A stretch of 64,000 nt of DNA. It comes from Hexactinellida sp. DTS-2022. Lineage: Eukaryota > Porifera > Hexactinellida. Where the stretch lies: contig JAPNXP010000001.1 of assembly GCA_028753945.1 (NCBI GenBank), positions 10,096,501-10,160,500 of the forward strand. Reading direction: 5' to 3'. Under the pieces are notes generated by a model. That model was not told the origin of the DNA. It did not search any database and saw only the letters and a list, made by a program, of their open reading frames with translations. A program made the translations under genes and the position numbers. Positions 53,146-63,937 of this stretch are shown piece after piece (the stretch's first letter is position 1; the number at the start of each line of letters is the position of its first letter).

Positions 53146-53480
53146 TAGAATAATAGCAACAGGTCCTATATAGATAAATAAATAAATATGAAACATCATG
53201 TGCAACATAATCTCCAAAATTTCTCCCAATAACACAATTTCAAACATGGGTGCATCATATATCCAATTCATTCTTGATATAATTTTCTCCACATGGTTAC
53301 AGGAAAGAATTTAATTTATAGTTTGGTGAATTCTACACAAATATCATTTTATACTTTCAGTCTAGTGTATTAGTGCATATTTACTATCACTATGCATGCT
53401 AATAGAGCAATTTATATTGACAACACCACTGTAAATATAGTACACAATCTACATACACTTCATAATATAATACACCCATT
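53146..53480. other. Intergenic DNA
   Basis: AT-rich, nothing recognised. Confidence 0.4.
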
Positions 53481-53836
53481 TCACTAATGTACAGGTTTAC
53501 AACAATAACCAATTTGAATAATTATTTATATAAAACTTCACCTTTCACCTTTTCCTTGATTATTCTAACATTTCATGTTTCTATCGATCCTATCGATTCC
53601 TATTTTCCTGCTACTCTGCAGTTATACCCCTGTGGACACGGAATTTGCGATGAGGCAGAATTCACTTGCATATATTTATACTACCTACATTTCCTGTATA
53701 ATCAGGGCATCTAACGGAACCAGGACAAGCTACCTTTTAGCTAAGTGTTCTGGTGAAATAGCTGAGACTGGAAGAACCTCTATTCTCTTTACTGTGTATT
53801 TGACGGTGAATAATGAAACTATCATACTTGATATAG

Positions 53837-54004
53837 CAGGGCCGTAGCCACCAAAATCAAAGTGGTCAGGTTAATTTGACCAACCTGACCGAGTGGTCAG
53901 GTTAATTTGACCAACCTGACCGAGTGGTGTCATATTGGGAAAATTCAACAACCAAAAGTGGTCAGGTTGAAACCTGACCAACCTGACCAGTGGCTACGGC
54001 CCTG
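53837..54004. mobile_element. Miniature element in the LRR-EGF gene
   Basis: Ends CAGGGCCGTAGCCACC and 'agtggctacggccctg', flanked by TATAG on both sides (5 bp). Three 'gtggtcaggtt' words inside. It interrupts the coding sequence. Confidence 0.8.
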
Positions 54005-54690
54005 TATAGCTGAAGGTATAATCATGTTCTATTTGCGTGCTTATGATACAATCTCGATTGAATTCAACAAGACTCAAATTGACCTCCGATTTCTAACTTT
54101 ATATGTTTTCAATGCGGCTGTTATATATTGTCCTTATGATTTCTTTAGCTATTTCCCAAGTGTCACATACCTCTTTATAGTGAATGTTGAATTCGATCGC
54201 TTTCCACACTTTAACTCGACAAGTTTAACACAACTGAGTCTGTCTCTCGACTACCTCACGCTACCTAATGTCGTAACCATTCTGCCGTCAATGCTTATTC
54301 TACCTAACTTGTATGAGTTAAGATTGTATCAAACAGAAGACGCACAGTGGTATCATGCTATTCCCAGCAGTTTCGATAATACTCGTATTGAGAATTTATC
54401 TCTGCAAGCACTTCAACACCTATATAGTTACCAGTTTGCTAACTTGACACGTTTGATAAGATTGAATTTGCTCAGTTTTTTCATTAATTTCACATTTGAA
54501 GAGAACGCACTATCCGGATTGGATGGATTGACACATTTATATACTCGGAACTTGCAAACAAATTTAGATTTGGTTTCCAAAGAGACCTTTCCTAGTCTAA
54601 CACAATTCGATTTACGCTATTCTTCTATAACTACACTAGAACAGAGATTTTTTGAAAGACAAAAACTATTAGACACACTATAGTCTATGG

Positions 54691-55307
54691 CAGTGGTTCC
54701 CAACCAGGGTGCCGAGGCACCCTTGGGTGCCGTTCGCTTCCTTTAGGGGTGCCGCAGACTTACCATTATACTTGTTTACTGATCTTGTGACTTTTGATAT
54801 TTAGTAAATGATCTAAATTTTCCTAATAATTAATTAACTATTTAACTGTAGGACGCATTCAATTAGTATTATATTATTATAGTATTTATAGTTCTGTCAC
54901 TGGAAAATTGGTCCGGGGACCAATATTCCATGGAAAACTGGTCCTAGTCCAATTTCCAAGGAATATTGGTCCCGGATCAATTTTTCGGGGCCCAATTTCA
55001 AGTGACATACTTATTCATAAAAGATTTTGGTCCCAATATGGCGAAAGATCGCCTAGGCTATTCTAGTAAATACGGTAACTAAATAAACACGAACCTCAGA
55101 GGGACCAATTTTCCACAGAAGGACCAAATTTCCAGTAAAACTTTGCTCCCTCTAGACAATTATCGTAAGGGACCAAAATTTCCGGTACAGTTCTTTTAAT
55201 TATAACACTAGCGTTAACCGGTCTGCCTCAATCTCAGATTTGGGGTGCCGCTGAAACGAATACGTTGTAAAAGGGTGCCGACTGCACAAAAAGGTCGGGA
55301 ACCACTG
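54691..55307. mobile_element. hAT-like element in the LRR-EGF gene
   Basis: Perfect 8-bp duplication GTCTATGG at 54683-54690 and 55308-55315. Ends CAGTGGTTCCCAACCAGGGT and 'ggtcgggaaccactg'. A GGTCC/GGACC palindrome cluster at 54893-55170 may be a further nested element. Confidence 0.9.
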
Positions 55308-56444
55308 GTCTATGGGGACTACTAATCCATTCTATATTAACTGTGACATGGCATGGGCTAATTAGTCATGTAGCTAATAATCTTGGTTGGACAGTCACTG
55401 GCACTTGTGAAACCCCTTCTAACTTGTATGGGAACTTAATAACTGATAGTTCCAATTATGTTGACTGTCCTAATAATCAATTCTATCATTGCTTCAATGA
55501 TACTTTCATTTGACCTTCGGAGATCAACTGTGTTAACACAGCAGACAGTGCGTACTGTGAATGCGTTGATGGATACACACTAAATGCAACCAACAACTTA
55601 TGTGTGGATACAAACGAGTGTATTGATAGCAACATTTGTGAACAGAACTGTATAAATACAATAGGTTCCTATTCATGTTCTTGTAAGTCTGGATACACAC
55701 TAAATGCAACCAACAACTTATGTGCGGATACTAACGAGTGCACTGGTACCAACAACTGTGAACACAACAACTGTATTAACACAATCGGTTCCTATACATG
55801 TTCCTGTTTGTCTGGATTTACTCTTAACCCCCCTCAATCCTGTGAAGATACAAACGAATGTTCTACTCCCAACAACTGTGAACACAACTGTACTAACACT
55901 TTCGGTTCCTATGCATGTTCCTGTATGTCTGGATTTACTCTTAACCCCCCTCAATCCTGTGAAGATACAAACGAATGTTGTACTCCCAAAAACTGTGAAC
56001 ACAACTGTACTAACACTTTCGGTTCCTATGCATGTTCCTGTATGTCTGGTTTCACGCTACAGTCGGATATGTCATCCTGTGTATCAGGAGTTAGTCAGCT
56101 GACGGCTCCTATACTCCTTGCACTCCTCTCTCTACTGTTACAAGCCTCACTTCTTTGATTCTCGTATAGGACTAACTCTATTTATTCGTTTTATTTTCTA
56201 ACCTATTTTATAGTTCCTCTTCTTTTCGAATTCCGATCTTTTATTCATTTCAATGATTTCATTGACCCCTCTCTTACTATTGTCATTGTCTCTTTTTATT
56301 TGTTTCATTTATCTGTAACTAAACTCACTAATATTCGATAATAAATCTCTATTTTCTATTTGTTACTTTTATATTCAAATATTATTGGGATATATATCTC
56401 GTGATTTCTATCACTTTGTTTATATGTTGACGGTCTATTTCTAT

Positions 56445-56812
56445 AAAATCCCATGTTCAGCATGCTTACTTACCTATAATACCAGTAAAGCTAAATTCTA
56501 GGTTGATTGTGAATTTCCTTAATTTTTTCCTATTGTGTAAACAACAATAACAAATATTCATATTAGAAATTTATACATGAGAAATTCGTGTTCAGCATAC
56601 TTGTCTACCTATTGCATCATTTGAAAGTTCGTTTATATCTCATATAAAAATGCGGTTTCTATTCCCCCATCACTTTAATACAATTCGGACAAACAAACAC
56701 ACAAACACACATACAACAATCGAGTTTTAATAATACGAGCCCTTCGGTCTCGGTCGCGTTCGGCACTTCACGCAACCATTGACGACCGCTGCTCGGCCTT
56801 ACTACGCCTTGA
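56445..56812 (-). mobile_element. Two Helitron-like pieces joined at their termini
   Basis: 56445-56736 is a truncated copy that includes the TCTATATTATTAAATCTCG-type terminus (seen here as 'caatcgagttttaata'). Immediately after it 'acgagcccttcggtctcgg' begins the opposite terminus of another copy (to ~56812). Direct end-to-end joining is typical of Helitron insertion next to, or replication through, an older copy. Confidence 0.55.
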
Positions 56813-56965
56813 AACTAATCATTTATAAACATACATCTCTTTGGTGTATTTAATATATTCCTCATAAAGTCCCCATAATAAGAATGCTACACAAAGTAAT
56901 TTGTTTGGGAAATTCAAATATACTTCCATTAGTAAGTAGCTCAATAAATTTCAGTTGCACTATAA

Positions 56966-57292
56966 CAGGGGTTCTTAACCTTTTTAATTTCATTTCCCCT
57001 TTTGGCTTGTTCACTCTACCCGATTTCCCCCATCATTTGTATAAGGAAAAAGTAGCCTCGAACATACAATTTATTAGCTTTCTGCTGGTTGCAAATTTAG
57101 CAAACAATAGTGCACAACATCAATATGATTGGTGATCAGTACTTTTGTTATGATCTATGTAGATAAAATATATGGTTTGTATTATTCTATTTAAGTTTTA
57201 ATATTATTATTAATTTTGTCTAAATTGATTTCCCCCTTATATTCCCGAAATTTCCCCCCAGGGAGAAATTTCCCCCAGGTTAAGAACCACTG
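56966..57292. mobile_element. hAT-like miniature element
   Basis: Perfect 8-bp duplication CACTATAA at 56958-56965 and 57293-57300. Ends CAGGGGTTCTTAACCT and AGGTTAAGAACCACTG. 327 bp. Confidence 0.92.
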
Positions 57293-57317
57293 CACTATAA
57301 GGATAGCTCGAATCTAA

Positions 57318-58390
57318 ATAAAATCCAAAATTGCAGCTGTGCCGACGTATTTCCCTTTGGTGGCACTATCTATTGGTGGCTATCGGTTGGGTAATTGATA
57401 GTGCCTCCAAGGAAAATACTGTCGGCACAGCTGCAATTTTGGATTTTTTTTTTCGCCATGCCATCATCACTATGAAGGTGTTAAACCATCTCAGAAAGTG
57501 AAATAATGAAAAAGATAACAATTATATAATTTATATTATAATTTATACTTCGCTAGAATTAGCTAAACTGAAATGATGCAGGTGGAGTCATGCAGGTAAT
57601 GACTAAACCTCAATATGTGCAGTGAATTAAAGACTTCTTACTCTCGACCAATTAAATTACATGCCAAGTTTCAGCTCTCTATGTATAACACGGGCGTCGC
57701 ACGGCTCTGAAAACTCTCCGGCCAAACATTTAAAGTGGCCCGGCCAAAACCGGACCCTCCTATATAATATAGTAGAATAAATGAAAACTGGTCCGGCCAT
57801 GGCCGGACCAGTTTTCACTTGGCATGTAGGTGCGGAGTGCCCTTCTAATTTGCACATGGGGTTACGATTTATGATCAAATAATTTTAACACCTATTTAAT
57901 CCAATTATGGCTTAGCCAATTAAATTCGAGGGTTCTCCCAGTATGGATTAGCAGCTAGCATCCAATTAGAATAAAAGGATTTTCTATCTATTGTTAGTGT
58001 GCATATAGAATTCCTAACCGAAGCTGTAATTTAATTGGTCGAGAGTAAGAAGTCTTTAATTCACTGCACATATTGAGTTTTAGTCATCACTTGCATGACT
58101 CCACCTGCATCATTTCAGTTTAGCTAATTCTAATGAAGTACAAATTAAATCAAGCGAAGAATAAATTACAATATAAATTATATAATTGTTATCTTTTTCA
58201 TTATTTCACTTTCTGAAATGGTTTAACACCTTCATAGTGATGATGGCATGGCGAAAGAAAATCCAAAATTGCAGCTGTGCCGACAGTATTTTCCTTGGAG
58301 GAACTATCAATTACCCAACCGGTAGCCAGCAATAGATAGTGCCACCAAAGGAAATACGTCGGCACAGCTGCAATTTTGGATTTTTATTAC
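57318..58390. mobile_element. Inverted-repeat element whose two ends are themselves hairpins
   Basis: Left arm ~57318-57657 and right arm ~58030-58390 are reverse complements. Within each arm the outer ~125 bp (57325-57446 and 58258-58384) form a separate long hairpin with stem 'ccaaaattgcagctgtgcc' and an internal 'ggcactatc'/'gatagtgcc' pair. Adjacent to each hairpin is a conserved 'cgccatgccatcatcac'. The centre carries a 36-bp perfect palindrome (57782-57817). No protein. Superfamily unknown. Confidence 0.75.
57782..57817. repeat. 36-bp perfect palindrome
   Basis: TGAAAACTGGTCCGGCCA and its exact complement without a spacer. Nearby 'ggcccggccaaaaccggac' carries related words. Confidence 0.95.
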
Positions 58391-58520
58391 TATGCCGACT
58401 ATACTATATATATAGTGGCCCAGTATTGGAATCACTGCCTCTATTATTATTATTATAATACTGTGCCGACTATACTATAGTATAGTGGCCCAGTATTGGT
58501 CTTAGTGCTTTGGTATATTA
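58391..58520. repeat. Tandem pair with inverted TATAGT core
   Basis: 'gccgactatactata' through 'tatagtggcccagtattgg' occurs twice (about 58392-58428 and 58461-58498). Confidence 0.8.
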
Positions 58521-58525
58521 TTATT

Positions 58526-58660
58526 ACGAGCCCTTCGGTCTCGGTCGCTTCGCGACGGATCACTCTCTCACAAAAGTCGCTTCGCCACTTTTGTTTATTC
58601 GTGTTAGGCACTACGCGATGCAATTAGCGGCCGCTTCGCGGCCTTTCCCTTCCCAAAAAG
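58526..58660 (-). mobile_element. Helitron-like terminal fragment
   Basis: 'acgagcccttcggtctcgg' and the following GC-rich 'cgcttcgcgac', 'gcggccgcttcgcggcc' palindromes match one terminus of the Helitron-like family; the rest is absent. Confidence 0.5.
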
Positions 58661-59213
58661 CTTTATTATTACTAATGAGTTCACCTATGGCTAGTGAATT
58701 ACACACTATTACTTAATAACGCGTGCCTAAAATTCATTTTGGGTTGTGGTTACTGTAATTTGTTTGGGAAATTATGTTGAGTAAGTTATTCTCATTGCTC
58801 AATAGTTATTAATTATTAGTTAATTTATAGCTCAATCGTTCTTATTTCTTAAGGGTAGCTCGTTCAGCTATATTAAAAGGTTAGCTCGTTCAGCTATATT
58901 AAAAGGTTAGCTTGTTAACTCAATACTCAATATTTCAGTAAATTGTATTGCAAAGTAATTTACTAACTCTGGGTGTAATCTCTCCATAATAGTGGTTTAA
59001 AGAAGAGTTGCAAAATATTTGATTTAATAGTAGTAAACATTTATAGATCTCACCATAAACAATTCATTTTGCAGGAGCTGGGTTAGTGAATTATTTAATT
59101 TAATTGATAGCAATAATTAACATTATAAATCTCATCGTTAGGCAGAACCAAAATCCTAGATTACTCAACTTTATAGCAATAATTAACATAATAATCTCAT
59201 AGTTAGGGGAAAC
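58661..59213. other. AT-rich intergenic DNA
   Basis: Contains a short tandem 'gttagctcgttcagctatat' (58855-58925). No gene. Confidence 0.4.
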
Positions 59214-60026
59214 CTGAATAAGATCGAATGGAATAAGACCGAATGGAATAAGACCGAAAGAAAATCAGTACTGGAATAAGACCGAATGGAATAAGACCGA
59301 AGAAAAATCCATACTGGAATAAGACCGGATGGAATAAGAGTATAAGACCGAAAGAAAATCAGTACACCGAATAATATAAGGGCTGCTCTATGCTTAGAAA
59401 TATGTGTTTGTAAGAATAAAAGTGAAACCTCGGCTTTCTAAGCGTGAATTCTGGTTCATTGAGGAAACATCCGACTATCTAATTAGTAAAGGTGTGTAAT
59501 AATTCATGGGGAATACACTCGCCTTTCTAAGTGTGATGTATTGATCATGGAAAAAACACAGGCCACTCTAATTGTCATATATGAGAATGGTTAAAACACT
59601 AGAACCATGAACTACTATAGATGCTAGAACTTTCTAAAGCGTGAGTTATGGTTCATTGAGAAATACTCGCCTATCTAAGTGTCTTGTATTAATCATGTAG
59701 AAAACTCTCGCCACTCTCATTGTCTTTATAGAGAATGGTTAAAACGCTCGCCTTTCTAAGTGTCTAATATTGATCAGGGTGAAAAGCAGCCCTTATATTT
59801 TTTCGGTCTTATTCCAGTACTGATTTTCTTTCGGTCTTATTCCAGTACTGATTTTCTTTCGGTCTTATTCCTTTCGGTCTTATTTTAGTACTGAGTTTCT
59901 TTCGGTCTTATTCCATTCGGTCTTATTCCAGTACTGATTTCCTTTCGGTCTTATTTCATTCGGTCTTATTCCAGTCCGTGTTTTTTTCCGGCCTTATTCC
60001 ATTCGGTCTTATTCAGGTTTCCCCTA
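59214..60026. mobile_element. Transposon-like element with long repetitive inverted ends
   Basis: Left AGGGGAAACCTGAATAAGA and right 'ttattcaggtttcccct' are inverted. Each end is extended by many copies of 'gaataagaccgaa' and 'aagaaaatcagtact' (left ~180 bp, right ~240 bp). The centre holds ~100-bp tandem units with 'ctttctaagtgt' and 'ggttcattgag'. No transposase. Confidence 0.75.
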
Positions 60027-60560
60027 CAAAATATCTCTGAGAATTCAAATATTCTACATCATGTTATGACACTTAGTATAAAGGTTTACCGAAATTTTCA
60101 AAACTTTTTAATTAGTATATTTTCCAATATAATTTGTATTGGATACCTACTTACCCAAATACTCGATTTGAGATATATCGAAGTGGCAGAATCTGGAATT
60201 TGAACGACCGACAATATATTGTTGGCAATGTATATGCATTCCATCGTCTTTTTTATTTAGAATAAAAATATATTCAGGAAGTTAGAGCTAAGTTTGATGT
60301 TCTTGGAAGCATATTTCAAGACCCAATAATTCTTCATAAATTATTTGATTTAGAATTTCTCACTTTTTACATTGCTACTTTCATTTGTTCTTATTATTCA
60401 CATTTGTTCAAGAAACTTACCAAACAAAACAAGATGGTGGCTAAGTAGACTTGTTTTTGGATAATGATAATAAACGATTAAAAACCGATTAATCGGTTAT
60501 GATACTTTACAAATATTTGATAATCTGTTAATCAATATATAGTAATCGTTTAACAACACT
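60027..60560. other. Intergenic DNA
   Basis: AT-rich, nothing recognised. Confidence 0.4.
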
Positions 60561-60617
60561 AATTGTCATCTAAAATTGTGGATGAATCGATTAAAAACTG
60601 AAAGTTATCCCAAAATA

Positions 60618-60878
60618 CCGTATTTCCCCGAATAAGCGCCGGGGGCTTGAATAAGCGCCGGGTCAATAAAAATGACATTTGCATGATAAAAATTTACACA
60701 CATTAGTTGATCACTGTAATATAATTCCATTGATTTTGACAACTTCGGTAGGTATACTGTTGGTGGAAACCATTAGAACCCACCTAAATATTATATTCTC
60801 GATTTTTCACAAATATTTCACAATAATTTTGGCCCACGAAAACAATAAGCGCCGGGGCGCTTATTCGGGGAAATACGG
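60618..60878. mobile_element. mariner/pogo-type miniature element
   Basis: TA at 60616-60617 and 60879-60880. Ends CCGTATTTCCCCGAATAAGC and 'gcttattcggggaaatacgg'. Absent from the left duplicate, which shows the undisturbed TA. Confidence 0.92.
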
Positions 60879-61556
60879 TATGTGCTTTTATGACGTCATA
60901 ATCCCGTTATTTCGTTTAGAAAATCAATAGATTGTTGTCAGCATGCAAAATTTCCCTTACATGCAAATTTCAGATTCTAGAGTTTATGATCTTTCCTATT
61001 AATTCTGGATAAACAAACACACAAAGAAACAAAGAACAAATTTTTGTGTTTTAAATGAGATACGTAGATAGGAGATAGATGATGTATTCGAAGAATACAC
61101 TCTACTTATTTTGATTATTGCTATATTATTCCTACATTAAACTGACCAATATTCTGAACTTTCATTAGAACTGGAACTATATTGATATCTTCACCTTTCA
61201 ATAATTATACATTAATTTGGGCATTAGACAGAGTGAAACTTGTTTGCTTCTGTGGTTGTTAACCTGAATTGAATTTATAACTATTAGTTTCAGTAATGCC
61301 ACTACATAGAATGATCTTTGTTATTTCTCTTCCTCTCCAAACTTTATCAATTAGCAATGTTATATTAGTAATTGAATGAGTTATTTCAGAATAACCTACA
61401 TAACTATTAATTCTTTCCGTAAATTATGAACATTTATGTACCTTTGTCTTCAAACACAATAAGTTATACAATCTCTTTCATTGGTTATTAATCGAAATTT
61501 AATTATCCTAATTATGGTTTGGGAATTTATATTGAAACATTCCAATGTATATATAT

Positions 61557-61720
61557 AGTAGAAAATCGTTAATACGAACACCCGGAGTTCGTATCAACCT
61601 GAGTAATACCCATTGAATAGCCATTATAGCGACCTGATTTTATGGAACTGTTTGTTGACTTTGTTCGTATTATCCGGAAATTCTTATTAACCGTGTTCGT
61701 ACTAACGACTTTCTACTGTA
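61557..61720. mobile_element. pogo/Tigger-like miniature element (orthologue of 38302-38480)
   Basis: 'tagtagaaaatcgttaatac' to 'actaacgactttctactgta', with a small deletion relative to the left copy. Confidence 0.75.
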
Positions 61721-62399
61721 TTTTCAATAGAATTGAGGTTAGTGAATTGCCAGCAAGTGAGCCCTAGTTTGCGAGAAGAATAGTAAAGTTTGATTTATTG
61801 TATATTATTGCTATAACAGTATTGTAGTATTTTGCTATCCCCATTATATTACTATTAAAATTAATTACCTCTCACCACAAACTATATTTACATCTCATTA
61901 TAACATTGAATAGTCTGCTTACCTTATATCTGAATTAGTTACCATATCTAAATAGTAGTTTATGCTTTTCTAAAGCTTTTCTAAAGGTAAAATTTGCTTT
62001 CGTGTATTATCAGCACAACTCATCAAGATTGATTAATGTTAATTAATTCTATCTTTTGTTGAAATTCAATCGTATTTGATTATTTATTATATCACTACAA
62101 TCGCCACTATCATTTTAATATTACCTAGACATCCCCAAAACAAATTATAATGGTTAGTTAATTTATCAAGAAGTTCGTTTAGAAATGATTTAATTTACCT
62201 TTCGCTAATGATGACAGATTTGGTATTTCTCCTTCTTGTTACTTTCATGATAATTATGCAACAATCGCAGTTTGTATCATCACACATGTATTGATGAACA
62301 ACTAACTTGAATCATACGTAATATATTTTTGACATTGTTAACTAATTAACTTTGGAATAGCACAAGTCTTTTGAAATCAATGGTTCAAAATACCACTTG

Positions 62400-62546
62400 C
62401 AGGGGCGGATCCAGGATTGTGTAGTGGGGGGGCACCGGAGCGAGAAATAGTAAGGGGGACCTAATTTTGCACATATTACATTGGCAATATTTTCAAGGGG
62501 AGAGGGGCACGTGCCCCCTGTACTCCATCCCTAAATCCGTCACTGA
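62400..62546. mobile_element. Miniature element, CAGGGGCGGATCCAGG ends (orthologue of 39148-39303)
   Basis: Same ends, same ACTTG flanks and same position within the duplicated segment. Confidence 0.7.
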
Positions 62547-63039
62547 CTTGTCTTCTAACAATTCGTACTTTTTTAATAAACTTCATTACAGAAATTCTTC
62601 TGAATAATTTTTTTTTAAATTCTAGCTTTTCTTTTTCAGATGGATTCTGGAACTTTTCAATTATATTATACTTATATAACTTCTGCCGAAGAATGCTTTT
62701 GCAATATTCCTATAATTGACTATATGATGATACCACTCGTAAGTATCGAGCTGCCCTACTGAATTATATCTTGTTCTAAGATGGATTCATTTTGTTGTCG
62801 TTTCTATTTCCACGCTGATATCTCTATTCTCCTAAGTTGTAAGGCTGTCTTTAGAATAGTATATCTGCACTTATATGCCCATCTCAGCATAACATACACA
62901 TACAAATACTATTGTATATAGATTCCTCTGATGTTAGTCAGTTATTTTATGAATATTCTGATCATATTCATGTTTTCTTGTCTTATCTGGAATTTTTAAT
63001 CGTCATTAAAAGCTGATACAAATATTTTCGGTTAATTGG

Positions 63040-63730
63040 GTAAAACTTTGGTTACTGATCAAAATTAGGAAATTTGAGTCCAAATTTGGTTATTCTGAAC
63101 ATAATTTGGTTGAGTGACTCATTAATCAAATAAAAAATAAGAAATTTCAATTAATCTTCAATATTTTGTCATTTGTGTAAAATTATGAGTACAAAATTAT
63201 TTATATCACTCGTGTAGTAGTATAGTACACAGGTCTGCTTATTGTGAACAATTTTTCGTCTGCTTTATATGATGATTTTTTAATATAAATAAGCCCTATG
63301 GGATGTGGTCCAAATTTAATAACTTACATAAGGTTTGTATTAAGTTGAGTTCACATATTATGAAGTCTCTATTATGAACACAATTTTTGATCTTGAATGT
63401 TCATAAAAAAGAATTGATTGGTATTTATTCATATTATGCTATACATATATGTATATAATAAATAGTTATACCCTAAATAGCATAATTTGGTTAATTAAGT
63501 GTTTCTCAAAGTGGGCCTTAGAGCCCCGGGGGAACTGAAAGGTTGTTGTGGGTGGTCATGCAGCAAGGGGGCGCTACGGGATTTTAGAAAGCGAAACTGA
63601 ATACAACCTCACGTCAAAACAACGATAACATATTCTTAAATAATAATTAACAATAGGTACTAACAAAAACTTCAAGGATCAAGCCATTAACAGTAGTGAT
63701 TACTATTTCTATTGGTGATTATTAACAGAA
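63040..63730. mobile_element. Insertion specific to the right duplicate
   Basis: About 690 bp absent from the left copy. It includes 'gtgtttctcaaagtgggcc' at ~63501, a typical hAT-like terminus, and repeated 'ttggttaattgg'/'tttggttactga' words. Boundaries are approximate. Confidence 0.45.
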
Positions 63731-63745
63731 GCCAGTACTTTAACA

Positions 63746-63937
63746 ATGAATGACCAACATAATTTTACACTGTCACTGGCTTTACTAATCAAAGTAAAGC
63801 ACAATCTTGTTCTTTCAGCAAATGTTGACTTCACAATAGTCAGTGATCACTTTAATTTCAATATAAATATGTACAAATCTAACCGAATTGAAATAATAAT
63901 TGATAAACTCGATCGAATAAACGAAGACGAAGAGTAA
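63746..63937 (+). CDS. Small open frame of unknown nature in the duplicated segment
   Basis: 63 codons, starting MNDQHNFTLSLALLIKVKHN and ending DKLDRINEDEE. The left duplicate retains the first ~30 codons with few substitutions and then stops. No domain recognised; it may be an exon of a decayed gene. Confidence 0.25.
   Translation: MNDQHNFTLSLALLIKVKHNLVLSANVDFTIVSDHFNFNINMYKSNRIEIIIDKLDRINEDEE

Larger units (their letters stand above)
53560..56158 (+). pseudogene. LRR-EGF cell-surface protein gene (signal peptide, LRRs, EGF-like repeats, hydrophobic tail), broken
   Basis: A signal-like MFLSILSIPIFLLLCSYT starts near 53575. Cys-containing and beta-rich sequence follows ('LLAKCSGEIAETGRTSILF'). 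A transposon at 53837-54004 separates this from an LRR region (54005-54683: 'FPSVTYLFIVNVEFDRFPHF', 'LTQLSLSLDYLTLPNVV', 'FPSLTQFDLRYSSITTLEQR'). A second transposon (54691-55307) precedes a C-terminal LRR cap-like part ('TNPFYINCDMAW', 'WTVTGTCETPSNLY') and then five EGF-like modules from ~55520, the last four in one open frame (55604-56158) with DTNEC openings as in calcium-binding EGFs. The end 'LTAPILLALLSLLLQASLL' is hydrophobic, as in GPI-anchored proteins. A stop near 55511 and frame changes indicate a non-functional copy. EGF modules 4 and 5 are nearly identical, so recently duplicated. AATAAA at ~56340. Confidence 0.7.

Noticed and set aside
53907-54683. 258-codon frame as a complete gene
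   Set aside because: Its apparent start lies inside a transposon (53837-54004). It is the middle of a broken LRR gene.
55704-56102. Alternative 132-codon frame over the EGF repeats
   Set aside because: A shifted reading of the EGF-coding tandem repeats; the cysteine pattern supports the other frame.
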